64,000 bases of DNA. Source: Jacaranda mimosifolia. Taxonomy: Eukaryota; Streptophyta; Magnoliopsida; Lamiales; Bignoniaceae. Of the stretch, positions 52,911 through 64,000 are shown piece by piece. Under the pieces are notes generated by a model. It saw nothing but the letters and a program-made list of their open reading frames with translations, did not search any database and was not told the origin of the DNA. The DNA lies in contig CM032128.1 of the NCBI GenBank assembly GCA_018894105.1, positions 13,497,001 to 13,561,000 of the forward strand, written 5' to 3'. Position 1 is the stretch's first letter, and every line of letters begins with the position of its first letter. The translations under genes and the position numbers were made by a program.

Positions 52911-53560
52911 TTGAAAGCCATGAACATCACTTGGGACAACTCAGATTCGGATCAGTTTGACAATGAAGATAACTGTCTTATGGCAAATAGACGGTGACAT
53001 TACTTTCTAAATTAAGTTCCAGTGGTTTTGGGTTTGATCATGAATTTGATCATGATTTTAATATCCATATAGAATGTCATAACCAATTAATTGAACTTCA
53101 AGAAGAAATAAATCATCTTAAGGAACAACTAGGAATCACTCTAAATGAAAAGGAAGAACTAGTTCACTACTACGGCAAATTCATAAAGAAAAGCTCGGAA
53201 GAAAGGAATAGACTAACTGAGAAAAATCAACACCTTGAAAAGGAAATTAAAAATATACTAGAAAATAAGTATAATCTAAAAAGAACATTTAAAGGAAAGA
53301 ACAAAATAGATTTTAGAGGTAATGAAACAAAAACAATTAACAGAAGGATATGTCATTATTGCAAAAAATTTGGTCATATAGCATATAAATGACCAATAAA
53401 AAGGGAAATTGGAACTAAATGTGTGGGTACAAAAATCTAACAATCCAGGACCCAACAATAGATGGGTACCTAAGAGTTACTAAACCTTGTGTTGTAGGAA
53501 CTAGTCAAGAAAGATAATCAGACTGGCAAATGGTATCTAGCCAGTGGATGTTCCAAATAT
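52911..53560 (+). pseudogene. Decayed gag C-terminus and protease (SIRE-like element)
   Basis: The open stretch 52994-53392 encodes an acidic start (FDHEFDHDFN), a long heptad-rich coiled coil (LIELQEEINHLKEQLGITLN, then a second heptad run ending HLEKEIKNILENKYNLK) and a second zinc knuckle CHYCKKFGHIAYK followed directly by TGA where the last Cys (TGC/TGT) is expected. Near 53,535 WYLASGCSKYKT corresponds to the copia protease site W-x-L-D-S-G-C-S, with the catalytic Asp changed to Ala. Integrase should follow but is absent. Confidence 0.8.
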
Positions 53561-54560
53561 AAGACAAGAAAAAAATCATTCTTTTCTGAACTGTAGGTTT
53601 TTACAAAATTATGAAAGTTCTCTAGCAAGAAAAAGAATCAGAAAAAGGAGAAACCTCAAAATATTGTTGAGTTAGTGGCAACTACCAATGGAGCTTCCAA
53701 CACAGAAAAGAAGGAACATGTTAGATAATTCAAACATGCATCAAGTCATCCAACAAACAATTGGAGATCCAAGAATAACCATGCTATCAAAATCCAAAAA
53801 TGATGATTCAAAACATTCTAACCTTGTGTTTTTGTCTTTTGTAGAACTAGGTAATGTAAATGAATCTCTAAGTAATGAATCTTAGGTCAATGTAATGAGA
53901 GAAAAGCAAACAAGACCCGAAAAGGAATTTTACGAAGAGCTGTTGAAAAAGTTTTGAATGGAAAATTGCAAAGAATCCATTGTTCCTATAGCACCAAATA
54001 CCAAATTGGAACTTGATCCTAAAGGAAACAACATTAATGAATCAATGTATCAAGGCATGATTGGAAGTTTGCTCTACCTTATGGCCACCCATCCAAACAT
54101 TTTCTTTGCAAGTAGCCTGTTAGCAAGATTTCAAGAAAATCCTAAGGAATCCCATCTTAAGACTGTTAAGCGAATTCTACAATACCTTAAAAGAACTTCT
54201 AGCCATGGTATTTGGTATCTTTGCTCTAAAATTTTCTCATTTGCAGGGTGCAAAATTGATCTCTAGGACTTGCCAACTCCTTGGAAAATGCCTTGCAAGC
54301 TGGAGTAGCGAAAAACAAAAAATGTAGAGGCCTTGTCTGCCACTAAAGTACAATATGTGAAAATAAGTAAGTGTTTCTCATAGGTGTTGTGGGTGAAGCA
54401 AACTTTATGTGATTTTAGGTTTCATTTGTGTACATTCCTATTAATTGTGATAACATAAGTGCCATTAACATTACCAAAAATTTGGTGCATCATTCTCGCA
54501 CAAAAGCATATAGAGATTAGGCATCACTTCATAAAAGATCATATTTTACCTTTATCGCTC
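53561..54560 (+). pseudogene. Truncated copia RT/RNase H (SIRE-like element)
   Basis: After a large deletion (integrase and the N-terminal two-thirds of RT missing), an open stretch at 53958-54266 reads KLELDPKGNNINESMYQGMI, GSLLYLMATHPNIFFASSLL, ARFQENPKESHLKTVKRILQ, YLKRTSSHGIWYL, the C-terminal RT to RNase H junction. RNase H follows in changing frames (VEALSATK near 54,330; VLWVKQTLCDF near 54,390; KHIEIRHHFIKDHI near 54,497-54,540). It is inactive. Confidence 0.85.
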
Positions 54561-54811
54561 CTTTTTTTGATGACGAAGGGGGAGATGTTTCGTGTTTCTA
54601 ATTTATTTTTATTATGTTTTGATATGCCATCACTCTTTTGGATACTACGTGATATGTAATACTCTAGTATTTCATATTTTTTTTGGGTATGATATACTCT
54701 ATAATTGCATCATTTTCTTTGAATGATGTTATCTATCTTACCCAAGATATTCACACATCCAGGGGGAGCTAGGGACAAATTATACTTTCATACTCTTTAG
54801 TATTTCCAAAA

Positions 54812-57057
54812 TGTTGGAATAATGCTCCGCAAGCCAATAAAATTGGCATGTAAACTGTTTCACTTGTGATACAATCTTGATTGAGTGAAATTCTTTATAA
54901 ATGGTCATCTTCATCTTGTGCTTATATTTCTTTACTGGCATTTGGTAGAAGCCCTTAGATAACACTAGACTACGGGACTTAGTCAGTACACTCTTGGTGA
55001 TGATTATGGAATAAGTCTTATACAGTTGTGATCTTAAATATCCCAAGTCATAGAATCTTTAGAGACAGGACATTTGAGATTCGGATAGACTTGCATTGAT
55101 GATGCATAATCTAAGGTTGGATATTTCTCTATTCCATGAGCAAACCATATGAGACATGGATGCATATTAACGGGCGCTTGTTAGAAAATAGGGCACTGGA
55201 GACTCGCCCGAAGAATCCACTAGGTAGCCGTAGTGGCAAGTCTCCACCTTATGCTAGTATATATAATTAGACCTTTAACCTGGGACCCATTGTAACCTTG
55301 TGTTTAGATCCTCATACTTTTACTCGACTTTTGGCTACTTAGCGAGCGTTCAGGCAGTGATTGGGCATGAGCTACTTAGACAAGGAGGTTTATGAGATCC
55401 AAGATGGGATTCGACTCCTCATCTCTGTAAAGGGCAAGTGCATTTTCTATGCGTTCTATAATGATCGATTCCAAGGAGTCCTTGGCTAAGGTAGTGTGAT
55501 AATTTGGAAAAGGGTTTTCCAAAGATGAGGTCACTAATAAGAATCAAACATTAAGAATAGATGCAAAGTATCGAGGCTATTAGGGAGCCGAAAAATATCT
55601 TGCCCTAGGCCTCTTTGATGGAGATAGGAGACAGAAGGACCATATTTGTATAGTACGCGTAGAGCTAGAATAGTTCACAAAAAGCATTCATTCGACCAAT
55701 TGTTGGGCTCCATAGACTTGAGATTGGATATCGACCATGGAGATTGAGTACTCTTCAATTAATAGAGATTAATTGAGTTGAGTCGATTAGTTTAAAAGAG
55801 TTTAAACTAACGTGAATATATGATATTCTAAAGTCACAATGGTTGTGAGCCCATCTCCAATGAGTAGTAGAACCTAATGAGTCACACACAAAAGAGAATT
55901 GGAAATCCTATATATTGAGGGGAATTTTCTAAGTGTTAGAAAAATTCCAAGGTGATCGAAAATTGAGGGATTCGGTTGATGCAATTTTTAGTCATTTTGG
56001 CTTGATAAATTTAATTGTTCAATTAATCTAATTAATTTAATAAGTTAAATTAAGACCAATTAATTTAATTTGGTGCCACATGACTAGTAAATTGGTCAAC
56101 TTAAAGAGTTAAGTTAACAAAAACTAGCTTAAAGAGTTAAGTTAGTTAACTTACATGTTAAGTCAAAGTTTAATTAAATTAAAGTGTTTAATTTAATTAA
56201 ATTGAAGAATTGATTTTGGAGGAAGAATTCAGATGAAATGTTCATTTAGAGTAGAATTAGAATTTATTTGGTGGACATTTCATATGATGAAATGTAGATT
56301 CCAAATTAAATGTAAATTCAACACAAATTCACATGCAACTTGCAAGATGCTTGCAAGTTGGCATGCTTAGGTGGCGCCCCCACCTTGAGAAAGGGGTGAT
56401 GACACTTTGGCATCACACCATCCTTTCTCTATATATAGATATAGAGGAGAAGGCGGCCAAGCTAAGAAATTATTCACACCTTTTGTGCATCTAAAAGCTA
56501 AATCCAGAATTCCCTCCAAAAGTGATTATCTTATGAGTTGAGGCTTCACTCTCTTCTTCACCTCCCTCACCATTTTCAGCCTCCAACCAAGCTCTCTTTC
56601 TCCTTAGTTTTTCCATTTGAATTAAGGAGAAAAAGATTGTCTAATGGTGTGTGGACTTTGGCATTATACAAGATGAATTTCGAATTGCTTGCTTTGGTGA
56701 TCCTCTGTTCCAATAGTGAGTTTCTGGACTCTGTTCGAGGTCTTGCTAATGGAGTTTGGTGCTGAAATTTTAACTGGACATTTTTCATTGAGTTGAAATT
56801 TTTTTGGTCTAGATTTCACTTGAATCCGAGGTGATTTGCCCAATCAAAAATTGATCACACCTTGCTGTGCCAAAATCTGTCTGCTTTAGAGAAAGGAAGC
56901 ACAACTTCAAGTTTTGATTAGATTTTGCTTTTAAGGTAACAATCTGACATTGATTCATTATATTGGCATGATTTAGATCCTAGAAAATGGTGTAATCTAA
57001 GTTAGATTTCAGTTTTTGAATGTTTTAAATTGGATCCTTAGCATTACACCTCTTTCA
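54812..57057 (+). mobile_element. Solo LTR of the Region 1 copia family
   Basis: A 2246-bp single LTR starting TGTTGGAATAATGCTCCGC and ending GGATCCTTAGCATTACACCT then CTTTCA. It is flanked by a perfect 5-bp duplication CAAAA (54807-54811 and 57058-57062). It aligns along its U3 half with LTRs at 1825, 10325, 18175 and 21266, and has a TATA region near 56,430-56,450. The single copy with intact duplication indicates LTR-LTR recombination after insertion into the SIRE-like element. ORFs inside are not genes. Confidence 0.92.
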
Positions 57058-57062
57058 CAAAA

Positions 57063-57560
57063 GAATTTTGATAAATTTATCACTTATTGATTATTTTAAA
57101 TATGCTGAAACTTTTTTTCTGCATTAAGTACAAAAATTTGGGGGAGTCGCTTAATCAAAAAATTGTTATCAATATGATATCTCTCTTGCTACTGAAACTC
57201 ATGTGTGTATCGTTTCATATTGTATCTTGACATGCTTGTTTGAAGTTTTATGAATTGATAATATTGTTTTGAAGTGATATGTTGGCCTGGAGTTTTATGT
57301 TTCTTTTGATGACTTGGCAAAATTGGTATGTTGGTTTAAAGTTTTATGTTGAAATCCTGAGTTTGGTTAAATTGTTATGAAGTGCATGGCCATTTTTTAA
57401 ATAGTATGCTGGAGTTTCATTTGACTGGGGGGTCACATATATTGAGCAATTAGTTGTTTCTTTATTTTCAAAAGAATGCTACAATTACATTTGACAAGGG
57501 GTGCTAATTGCAAGAAAAGGGCATTGGGCAAAAATCAGTCATCATCAAAAAGGGGGAGAT
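57063..57560 (+). other. 3' untranslated part of SIRE-like element with polypurine tract
   Basis: Non-coding interior between RNase H and the 3' LTR. It shows diverged near-direct repeats of a GAAGTTTTATG...TTGATA phrase (57,240-57,360). The polypurine tract AAAAAGGGGGAGAT lies at 57547-57560. Confidence 0.7.
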
Positions 57561-58252
57561 TGTTAAGATCTCCTTTGGATATTATTTTGATAATGACCAA
57601 TTTCAATTATATTATCTTTCCTTGTGCTTGCATCTTTTTTTCTACAGGTAGCAAAAAGGAAAATAGCAATTGCTTAATTGTAGGCAATTACTAAATCAAC
57701 CAATGAGTATAAAAAGGTAGTATATGGTTGGCATTAAAAAAAGGAAATATGCGGATCTTATGCTCTAGTTATAGCCAATGTATACATGGAAATTATTGAC
57801 TATGTCTCATTCTATTTAAGTACCAAAATGTATAAAAATTAGATAAATCTCACAATATACTTCAGAGAAAAAGTTTAGCATCTTGAGAGTTGAGTGAAAA
57901 CTCAAGTAAAGTTGTTGTGGTTCTGTTTACAGTTTGTCTAGTCTCTACAATTGAATCAAGTAGCAAAGTTCCAGGCTATTGACAACTTCTATTGTTTACT
58001 TGATTATCCTAATGATTAATTGAAGTGTAGGTTGAAAATCCTAAGTGTTTCACTTAGGTAGTGGATGTAGGCTTGCTGAACCATTATAAGTTTAAATCCG
58101 CTATATCATTTATTTTATTGCTTATTGCTTTTTGTTAACTTTAGAATTTTGGTTATATCTGAAAGTTCCAGTGTATTGTTTCACTGAATTACCTCGTTAA
58201 ATCAAAAGACTCCTTTGAGTCAATTTCTCCTTTGGGACCTTATAAACTTTCA
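57561..58252 (+). repeat. 3' LTR of SIRE-like element
   Basis: A 692-bp partner of 51194-51888, starting TGTTAAGATCTCCTTTGG and ending CCTTATAAACTTTCA. It is followed by TCTAT, the imperfect target duplication. The small ORF 57476-57694 straddling its start is not a gene. Confidence 0.9.
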
Positions 58253-58257
58253 TCTAT

Positions 58258-58989
58258 AATCACATTTTATTTAATTTGATCTTATAATAATTAATCTATA
58301 TTTATTTGGGCTTATGTATGCACATTCAAGATTTGAATCCTGATCATCACACATATAAATGTGAAATCGATGTCATTCAATAAATTAATTACTCAATATA
58401 TCTATATATATATATATGTGATGCCTTCCAGAAACATTTTTTTTTAAATAATGTGTATTAAAACAATTAAAATTCATGAATTAAAAAAGAAAAAGAAAAA
58501 AGAAAAAAGAATCTATGAGATGCATGATGCTTTCAAAAGGAAAAAGAAAAAGAAAAGAGCAATGGTAATTAGACGAATTTGCATAAGATAATATAGGTTT
58601 ATTATGCTTTCTTTCTATACTATATTTTATTTATCTATTTCAAATTTAATTGAAGACTAATTTATATAACTAAATTGATATTGAATAAAATTTGAGGATA
58701 AATTAATATACATTTGGTTTTAGGAGAGGAAAAATACTGTATCATATAAAATCATAAATTAAGGTGATCATTTCACTTTACTTATCCATCAATATAATTT
58801 TTCTTTTTGTAGGAATTCTTTTCTGAGTAGGGAAAACATTTTCAGATGACAATGGAAATAAGTTTAAGTGAGAAAAATACATAGAGGGAGTTGGGTGTAG
58901 AGGGATTCAGATTAAATTTTAAATATTTTTATATTTCTCAATTTCAAACTTAGTGGAATTTATATTCTCTTTATGCTATGGATACAGAA
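58258..58989. other. AT-rich stretch, no gene seen
   Basis: Contains an (AT)n run at about 58402-58417 and purine-rich AAAAAGAAAAAG tracts at 58,480-58,560. No gene recognised. Confidence 0.55.
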
Positions 58990-60025
58990 AAATCATCTCA
59001 TTTAAAGTTAGATCTAGACCATGTTAAATCTTATGTCTTGTCTTATTTTGTGTTTGCGTTTCTCGATAATTTCGTGTTCATTACATCAAATCTGTCAAAT
59101 TGCTGCAACAAATTAGTGTAAAAGCCAGTTTAATTGAAGAGGATGTCCACCATGAATTATGAAGTTGAGAAAATGATGTTAGGTGATGAAATGAAACATA
59201 TAGATCTACTAAGTTAACAAGGTTTACAGAAACAGTTGATGAGTAGAAACTTTTTGTTGAAAATGCTATAGAAGCAAAATGATGAATTTTTTTGACAAGG
59301 CTTTCCATTCGATGATCCTATCATTGGCAGACAACATAAAAAGGCATGGTTGTCGAAAAGACGATGCCAATGCATCTAAGGTTGAAGCTTGAAAGATTCT
59401 ACATAATGAATCACTCATCAATTGCTTGTACCTGAAGCAGAGATCTATACCCTCAAATGAAGGATGGTATATCATATAGCAAAATATAGATTATTTTAAT
59501 AAAATAACATTGGACCTTGGTAAAATAGATGTGAAGGTAATTGATGATGAGGATCATACTCTAATCCATTTTTGTTTATTGCGTAAATCTTGTAAATAAC
59601 TGGTAACTGCATTGTTGTACGAGAGAGATGTGATATTAATGAAGGATGTTGCAGCCTCATTAAATTCAAATAAATCAAAGGAAATAATCCTAGGAAGTAC
59701 ATATAGTGAAGGCAGTGAGGAACTGGTAGTGAGGCTTATTGCATAAATCTTGTAAATAATTGGTAACTGCATTGTTGTACAAGAGAGATGTGAAATTAAT
59801 GAAGGATGTTGCAGCCTCATTAAATTCAAATAAATCAAAGAAAATAATCCTAGGAAGTACATATAATGAATGTGGTGAGGAAATGGTAGTGAGGTTGTGA
59901 GGGAGAAACAAGAGGATTAGGGAAATGGTAGTTGAGGCAGATCTCGATCTTGAAGGAAGGCCAAAACTAAGGATAAATATTTTAGTTGTGGTGGCAAGAG
60001 GCATTAGAAGCGTGATAAAGAGAAT
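58990..60025 (+). pseudogene. Copia gag relic with 160-bp tandem duplication
   Basis: A Gag relic on the + strand in several frames. Near 59,395-59,500: ILHNESLINCLYLKQRSIPS, NEGWYII; near 59,500-59,560: DLGKIDVKVIDDEDHTLIHF; near 59,580-59,660: LVTALLYERDVILMKDVAAS, LNSNKSKE. This is the order S-L-x-N-x-L-Y-L-K, I-D-V-K-x-x-D-E-D, L-x-T-x-L-L-Y-x-R-D of plant copia Gag. A Gly-Gly-Lys-rich tail with a broken zinc knuckle (YFSCGGKRH, stop, KRDKE) lies at about 59,975-60,025. No protease or later genes follow, so only gag remains. Minus-strand ORFs here (59496-60004) are not genes. Confidence 0.75.
59578..59897 (+). repeat. 160-bp tandem duplication inside gag relic
   Basis: Two consecutive copies of a 160-bp unit beginning ATTGCRTAAATCTTGTAAAT (59578-59737 and 59738-59897), highly similar. 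It duplicates the LLYERD to LNSNKS part of the gag relic. The unit length is not a multiple of three, so it would itself shift the frame. Confidence 0.88.
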
Positions 60026-62171
60026 TATTTTAGTCTTGTTTTGATAGCTAAAATTGTTATTTTAAGAGCAATTTCATTAAGAAAGTACTTATTTTCCATA
60101 TTTTTATATCCTTAAAATTTTACATGATTTGTGTATATTCTATAGTAATTTTTAAGTATTTTTCTTATGAGTCATTGTTATATATTTTCTTTTACGTATG
60201 TACGTAATGGGAAGCCAAGGAAAAGGTCAAGCTCATACAATGGAGGAGCAAGAAGAGCTAAATAACCTTCATGCCTGCATTCTTTCATGGTGGGTCGTAA
60301 CCATGGAGGAGTGTTGTGACCCTCGATCATACAAGACGGTAGATTTTGCCACCTTGGCATTGAGATGCAAGATGCATAAGTGGCAGGACATCTCATTAAG
60401 CACAATTTCATCCTTAGCTTAAAATATAGCTTAGGGGTCAAGTAACAGGTAATAAATTCAACACATTCTACGTCAAATTAGGTAGGAGTTTTTTTCTCAA
60501 AACTTCCTCTCCAAGTTTTCTTTAAGTTTTTGCTAGACTAGTTAGATTTTCATTATTTTCTCTTCTAACCAAGAGTTTAATCCATCAATTAATGCACAAA
60601 GAAGGCAAAAAATATCAGACCTTGAAGGATTATGCTTGGATTCTTAAGAGAAGTGTGGATTTTAAGAGGAAATGAACGAACAAATAAAAAAAAAGATTCC
60701 GATGCTAGAATATTAATTAGAACTGTTCATAGTTGTGCTTTGTGTGAGCATACAAATAAGACATGTAACACATATAACTATTTAACACGAAATTATTTTA
60801 CGCATAAGATAAAGAAATAATTGGTTGAATAAAGAAAAGTAAACAGAAAGCCTACTTGAATGCAAGGTAGAAACTATGTAAGCCGAGGCTTATTGTTCCA
60901 ACAGTCTTCTTAAGGTTATATTGTCCCTCATATAGTGCTGGAAGGCTCATGGCAATTAACCTCCTAAGACAAGATACAATGGCTCTCCTCTAGTCTAAGG
61001 TAGCACTTCAATTGAACGGAGCTAGCGAATTTTACTGATTTGAAACTCTTCCTTAATGGATAGTGTATAATTGTGTAGTGTAGTGGGACATAATGCTATG
61101 TATATCTGCTTGAATTTAAGTGGTCTGGGTTAGTTCTAGCTACTACTATTTATAGGTTGTGTCTTGACTTTATGCAAGGTTGCAACTAAAAAAGAAATAA
61201 AATTTGAATTAAAAGACATGATTCACGTCTAATCAGCACTAAGAGACACCTTTGGCACTTGTTGATAGAGGAGACATATCTCTTTAATTTTCTTTAATTT
61301 TCTGGAAGAGTTTAAAATAAAATGTGAAGAGATATGACTATTGGAATAAATTGTAGAGGGTTACATAATTAATATAATAATTTAAATAATTATTCAAACC
61401 TAAGCTATATATAGTAGCTTCTTTTAGTTTCCTCTTTCAATGTGGGATGGCCTTTTTTATCACGCTCTTAGTTCTTGTCATCCTCTTATAACCTATCAAC
61501 ATTAGTTTCAATTTTCTCATTCAAACCTTAGTGAATTTTGGTAAATAAATACACTATGAACGTCTCCTCAATGAGAAGTTCAAATTGATATAAAAATTTA
61601 TAACTTTCATCAAGTATAATATTCTCAATTATTGAGCCAAAATTGAGTCCTCAACTGGGCCTCTTATTTTACCAAAATTCTCACAATCCCTCACATGAAT
61701 GGAAAATTATCTCATCAGTAGTGCAAATAATGCGTACACACACATAAGGAGTTCTAGCTTGAGCGAAACTATATCAAGATAGCTAGCTTGTGGCTTTGAA
61801 TCTTCTCTAGTGAGAACTATCGGATGTACTCACCGACCAATGAACATGACGTCTTGAACGGTTCGCTTTGTGTGTAAACCAAAACAATAGAACTTCACAC
61901 AGCTTTGCTCTATAGCCAGTTTAAGTTCTTACGGTTGTGTTCATTTCAGCCCTAAACAGCTCTTGGGATTTATGAGTACTCTTCGAGAATTTTGCCTTAA
62001 AAATTCTCATAGGACTAGCCCAGTCCTTATTGTAAGCGCAAATTTCTTGTTTGCAAAAATTAAATTACAAGAGAAGAAAATTTGTACAAATAAAATAAAA
62101 TTAAAATTTATCAACTATGGATTTAATTTCTAATCTACTGCTTTGGTTTTTTCCTTCCAAATATGATTTTA
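60026..62171. other. AT-rich stretch, no gene recognised
   Basis: Small ORFs (60178-60441 minus, 60198-60422 plus, 60632-60820 plus) have no domains. Parts at 60,870-61,150 and 61,430-62,030 have the flavour of retroelement leader or LTR sequence (mixed composition, CCAACAG, GTGGGATGG words), but no repeat partner or boundary could be found in this window. Confidence 0.5.
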
Positions 62172-62574
62172 AAATTTAATGAGCTTCACGAAAAATATTT
62201 TGAATGCCGTGGATCTCCTAGAATTTGACTTGAAGAAAATAACATCAATTTGAGGCATTCGCACCTTAATCTCGAATCAAATACCAAAATATATGAGCTT
62301 TGAGAACAACATCTTGAATGCCATAGATATTCATGAATTTGATTTGAAGAAAATAACGCTAATTTGAGGCTCAGCACCTTGATCTCGAGTTAAATGCCAA
62401 ATTTAATGAGCTCCGCGAAGAACGTTTTAAATGTTGTGGATATCCTTTAAACTTGATTTAAAATAACATCAATTTGAGGGCTCCACACTTTGATCTTGAA
62501 TAGAATGCCAAAATTTAATGACTTCTATGAAGAACGTCGTGGATCTCTTTAAATTTAACTTGAAAGAATTGCAT
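62172..62574. repeat. 113-bp minisatellite, about 3.6 copies
   Basis: Tandem units start at 62172, 62286, 62399 and 62511 (spacing 114, 113, 112) with AAATTTAATGAGCTYCRCGA-like starts and an AATAACATCAATTTGAGG core. The fourth unit is cut at 62574 by the LTR that follows. Divergence between units is moderate. The ORF at 62186-62377 is a by-product. Confidence 0.85.
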
Positions 62575-64000
62575 TATTGGAATAGTGCCTAGCAAGCCAA
62601 TTAAATTGGCCTTGTAAAACTATTTCCTTGTAAAACAATCTTGATTGATTGATATTATTTATATGACCATCTTCATCTTATGCTCTTTGTTACTTCACTT
62701 GCATTTGGATGAAGCCCCTAGATCACTCTTGACTGCGGGACTTAGTTTGATGACTATGGAATAAGTCTCACACGATCATGATCTTAAATCTTCCAAGTCA
62801 TAGGATCTTATGAGACGGGACATCTAAGATTCGGATAAACTTGCACTAATAATGCATAAATCTAAAAGTTGGATATTTCTCTGTTTCATGAGCAACCGTA
62901 TGAGATATGGGTGCATGTTAGTAGGTGCTCGTTAGAGAACAAGATACTAAAGTCCCACCAGAGAATCCACCAGATAGCCGTAGTTGCAAGTCGGTAGTGG
63001 TAAATTCTCCAGCTTATGCTAGTGCATATTATTAGTTCTCTAACCTGAGGATCCATGGTAACCTTCTATCTGGCCTCCTGCTTTGACTCTTCCTTGACCA
63101 CTTAGCGGGTTTTTCGGGTTGAGGTTGGGTATGAGCTACTTGGCATTGAGGTTTGTGAGATCCAAGATGGAATCCGACTCCTTACTTTTGTGAAGGGCGA
63201 GTGCATCTCCTATGTATTCTATAATGATTGATTCTAAGAAATCCTTGTGCAAGGTGGTGTGATAATTTGGAAAAGGAGTTTTTCAAAGATAAGGTCACAC
63301 AAGAAAATTGAATATTGGGAATAGAGACACAATATCGGGGCTATTAAGGAGCCGGCAAATATCTTGCCCTAGGCCTCTTTCGGAAGATAGGAGATGGAAT
63401 GATCGTATTTGCATGGTAAGCATAGAGCTATGATGGTTCTCCAAAATATTCATTTCGGCCAATTAGTTGGGGTCTATGGGATCGAGGTTGAACATTGACC
63501 ATGTAGATTTAGTACTCTTCAATTAATGAGATTAACTGAATTGAGTCGATTAGTTTAAAAGTATTTTAAACTAAAATAAATAGTGATATTCAAAAGTCAC
63601 AAGGAGTTGTGAAACCATGTCCAATAAATGGTAGAACCTATTGGGTCACACACAAAAGCCAATTAGCTTCTTAGTTGATGGAGCAATTTTCTAATAGTTA
63701 GAGAATTTCTCCTAGTAGACCGATTTTGAGGTGTCCAATTTAAAGGTCAATTTTGGCTTGATTAATTTAAGTGTTAAATTAATCAATTAATTTAAAAGGT
63801 TATATTAGACCATTAATTAAGGGATTAATTATTTGGTGCCAAAATGACCATCAATTGGTCAAGTTAACTTAAAGAGTCAAATTAACAAAATTAAGCTTAA
63901 GAGTTAAGTCAAAGGTTAATTAATTAAATTAAAGTGTTTAATTTAATTAATGGGAAGAATACATTTTGGAGGAAAAATTCAAATGAAATGTTCATTTGAA
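62575..64000 (+). mobile_element. Partial LTR of the Region 1 copia family, runs off window
   Basis: Starts TATTGGAATAGTGCCTAGC (TG mutated to TA) directly after the truncated minisatellite unit. It is colinear with the LTRs at 1825, 10325, 18175, 21266 and 54812 to the end of the window (TTCAAATGAAATGTTCATTT). About 1.4 kb of an expected 2.2 kb is present. Whether it is a solo LTR or the 5' LTR of a full element lies outside the window. Confidence 0.88.

Larger units (their letters stand above)
51194..58252 (+). mobile_element. SIRE-like Ty1/copia element, internally deleted, with nested solo LTR
   Basis: LTRs are at 51194-51888 and 57561-58252 (TGTTAGGATCTCC...ACCTTATAAACTTTCA). The flanking pentamers are TCCAT (51189-51193) and TCTAT (58253-58257), one mismatch. 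A tRNA-primer-like site follows the 5' LTR and a polypurine tract precedes the 3' LTR. The interior retains gag, a trace of protease and the last part of RT/RNase H; integrase and most of RT are gone. A 2246-bp solo LTR of another copia family is inserted at 54812-57057. Gag with a long coiled-coil and two zinc knuckles and the YQGMIGSLLYLMATHP motif point to the SIRE/Maximus group (inference). Confidence 0.88.

Noticed and set aside
59496..60004. Three overlapping minus ORFs with repeated MYFLGLF...LIYLNLMRLQH segments
   Set aside because: The repeat comes from the 160-bp tandem duplication; the plus strand carries recognisable gag motifs.
1..64000. CRISPR arrays, tRNA, rRNA, bacterial operons, integrated viral genomes
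   Set aside because: Looked for by eye and not seen. All RT-containing sequences are LTR retrotransposons with gag-pol order and target duplications, not pararetroviruses.

Overview
The window is nuclear DNA of a flowering plant, most likely a eudicot. It is AT-rich and dominated by LTR retrotransposons and short DNA transposons, with two intact host genes: a DVL/ROTUNDIFOLIA-like small-peptide gene and a P-class mitochondrial PPR gene close to Arabidopsis At4g11690 (ABO8). No bacterial, organellar, rRNA, tRNA or CRISPR features were seen. The species cannot be named from the sequence.

Region 1 (1-23,413). A 1.07-kb long-TIR (Mutator-like) element is followed by a triplet microsatellite and then one large nested structure. 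An outer Ty1/copia element (1825-23408, + strand, 2.2-kb LTRs, 5-bp TSD TGGCT at both ends) has been interrupted three times: by a Ty3-type solo LTR (7001-7769) in its protease/integrase region, by a hAT-type MITE (8170-8808, 8-bp TSD) inside its integrase, and by a second full-length copia element of the same LTR family in the opposite orientation (10325-20415, TSD ATAGA) inside its reverse transcriptase. Subtracting the insertions leaves an outer element of about 10.07 kb, nearly the size of the inner one (10.09 kb). Every open reading frame is broken.

Region 2 (23,879-29,703). A small CACTA-type element (TSD CTA) holds an internally deleted Ty3/gypsy element (23917-29271, - strand, TSD GTGAC). 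The gypsy element keeps gag, protease and the start of RT on the minus strand. Next to the 3' LTR it carries an antisense plus-strand ORF with its own TATA box, resembling the plant 'putative gypsy type transposon' family.

Region 3 (29.7-51.2 kb) is the gene-bearing interval. It holds Helitron-like repeats, three Tourist-like MITEs with TAA duplications, a GC-enriched block, the DVL/RTFL gene (42485-42820, +), a probable decayed gene (about 43.57-45.24 kb, -), a pyrimidine/purine skew switch, the PPR gene (48229-49926, -), and a hAT MITE that ends about 0.2 kb upstream of the PPR start codon.

Region 4 (51.2-64 kb). A SIRE-like copia element (51194-58252) carries a solo copia LTR of the Region 1 family (TSD CAAAA) and a 100-bp inverted duplication in gag. 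After it come a copia gag relic with a 160-bp tandem duplication, a 113-bp minisatellite, and a further LTR of the same copia family that runs off the window.

The two host genes look independent of each other. Everything else is accounted for by successive transposition, deletion and decay. I found no complete, unexplained multi-gene system; the antisense gypsy ORF with its own TATA box and the unidentified decayed gene are the least ordinary items.
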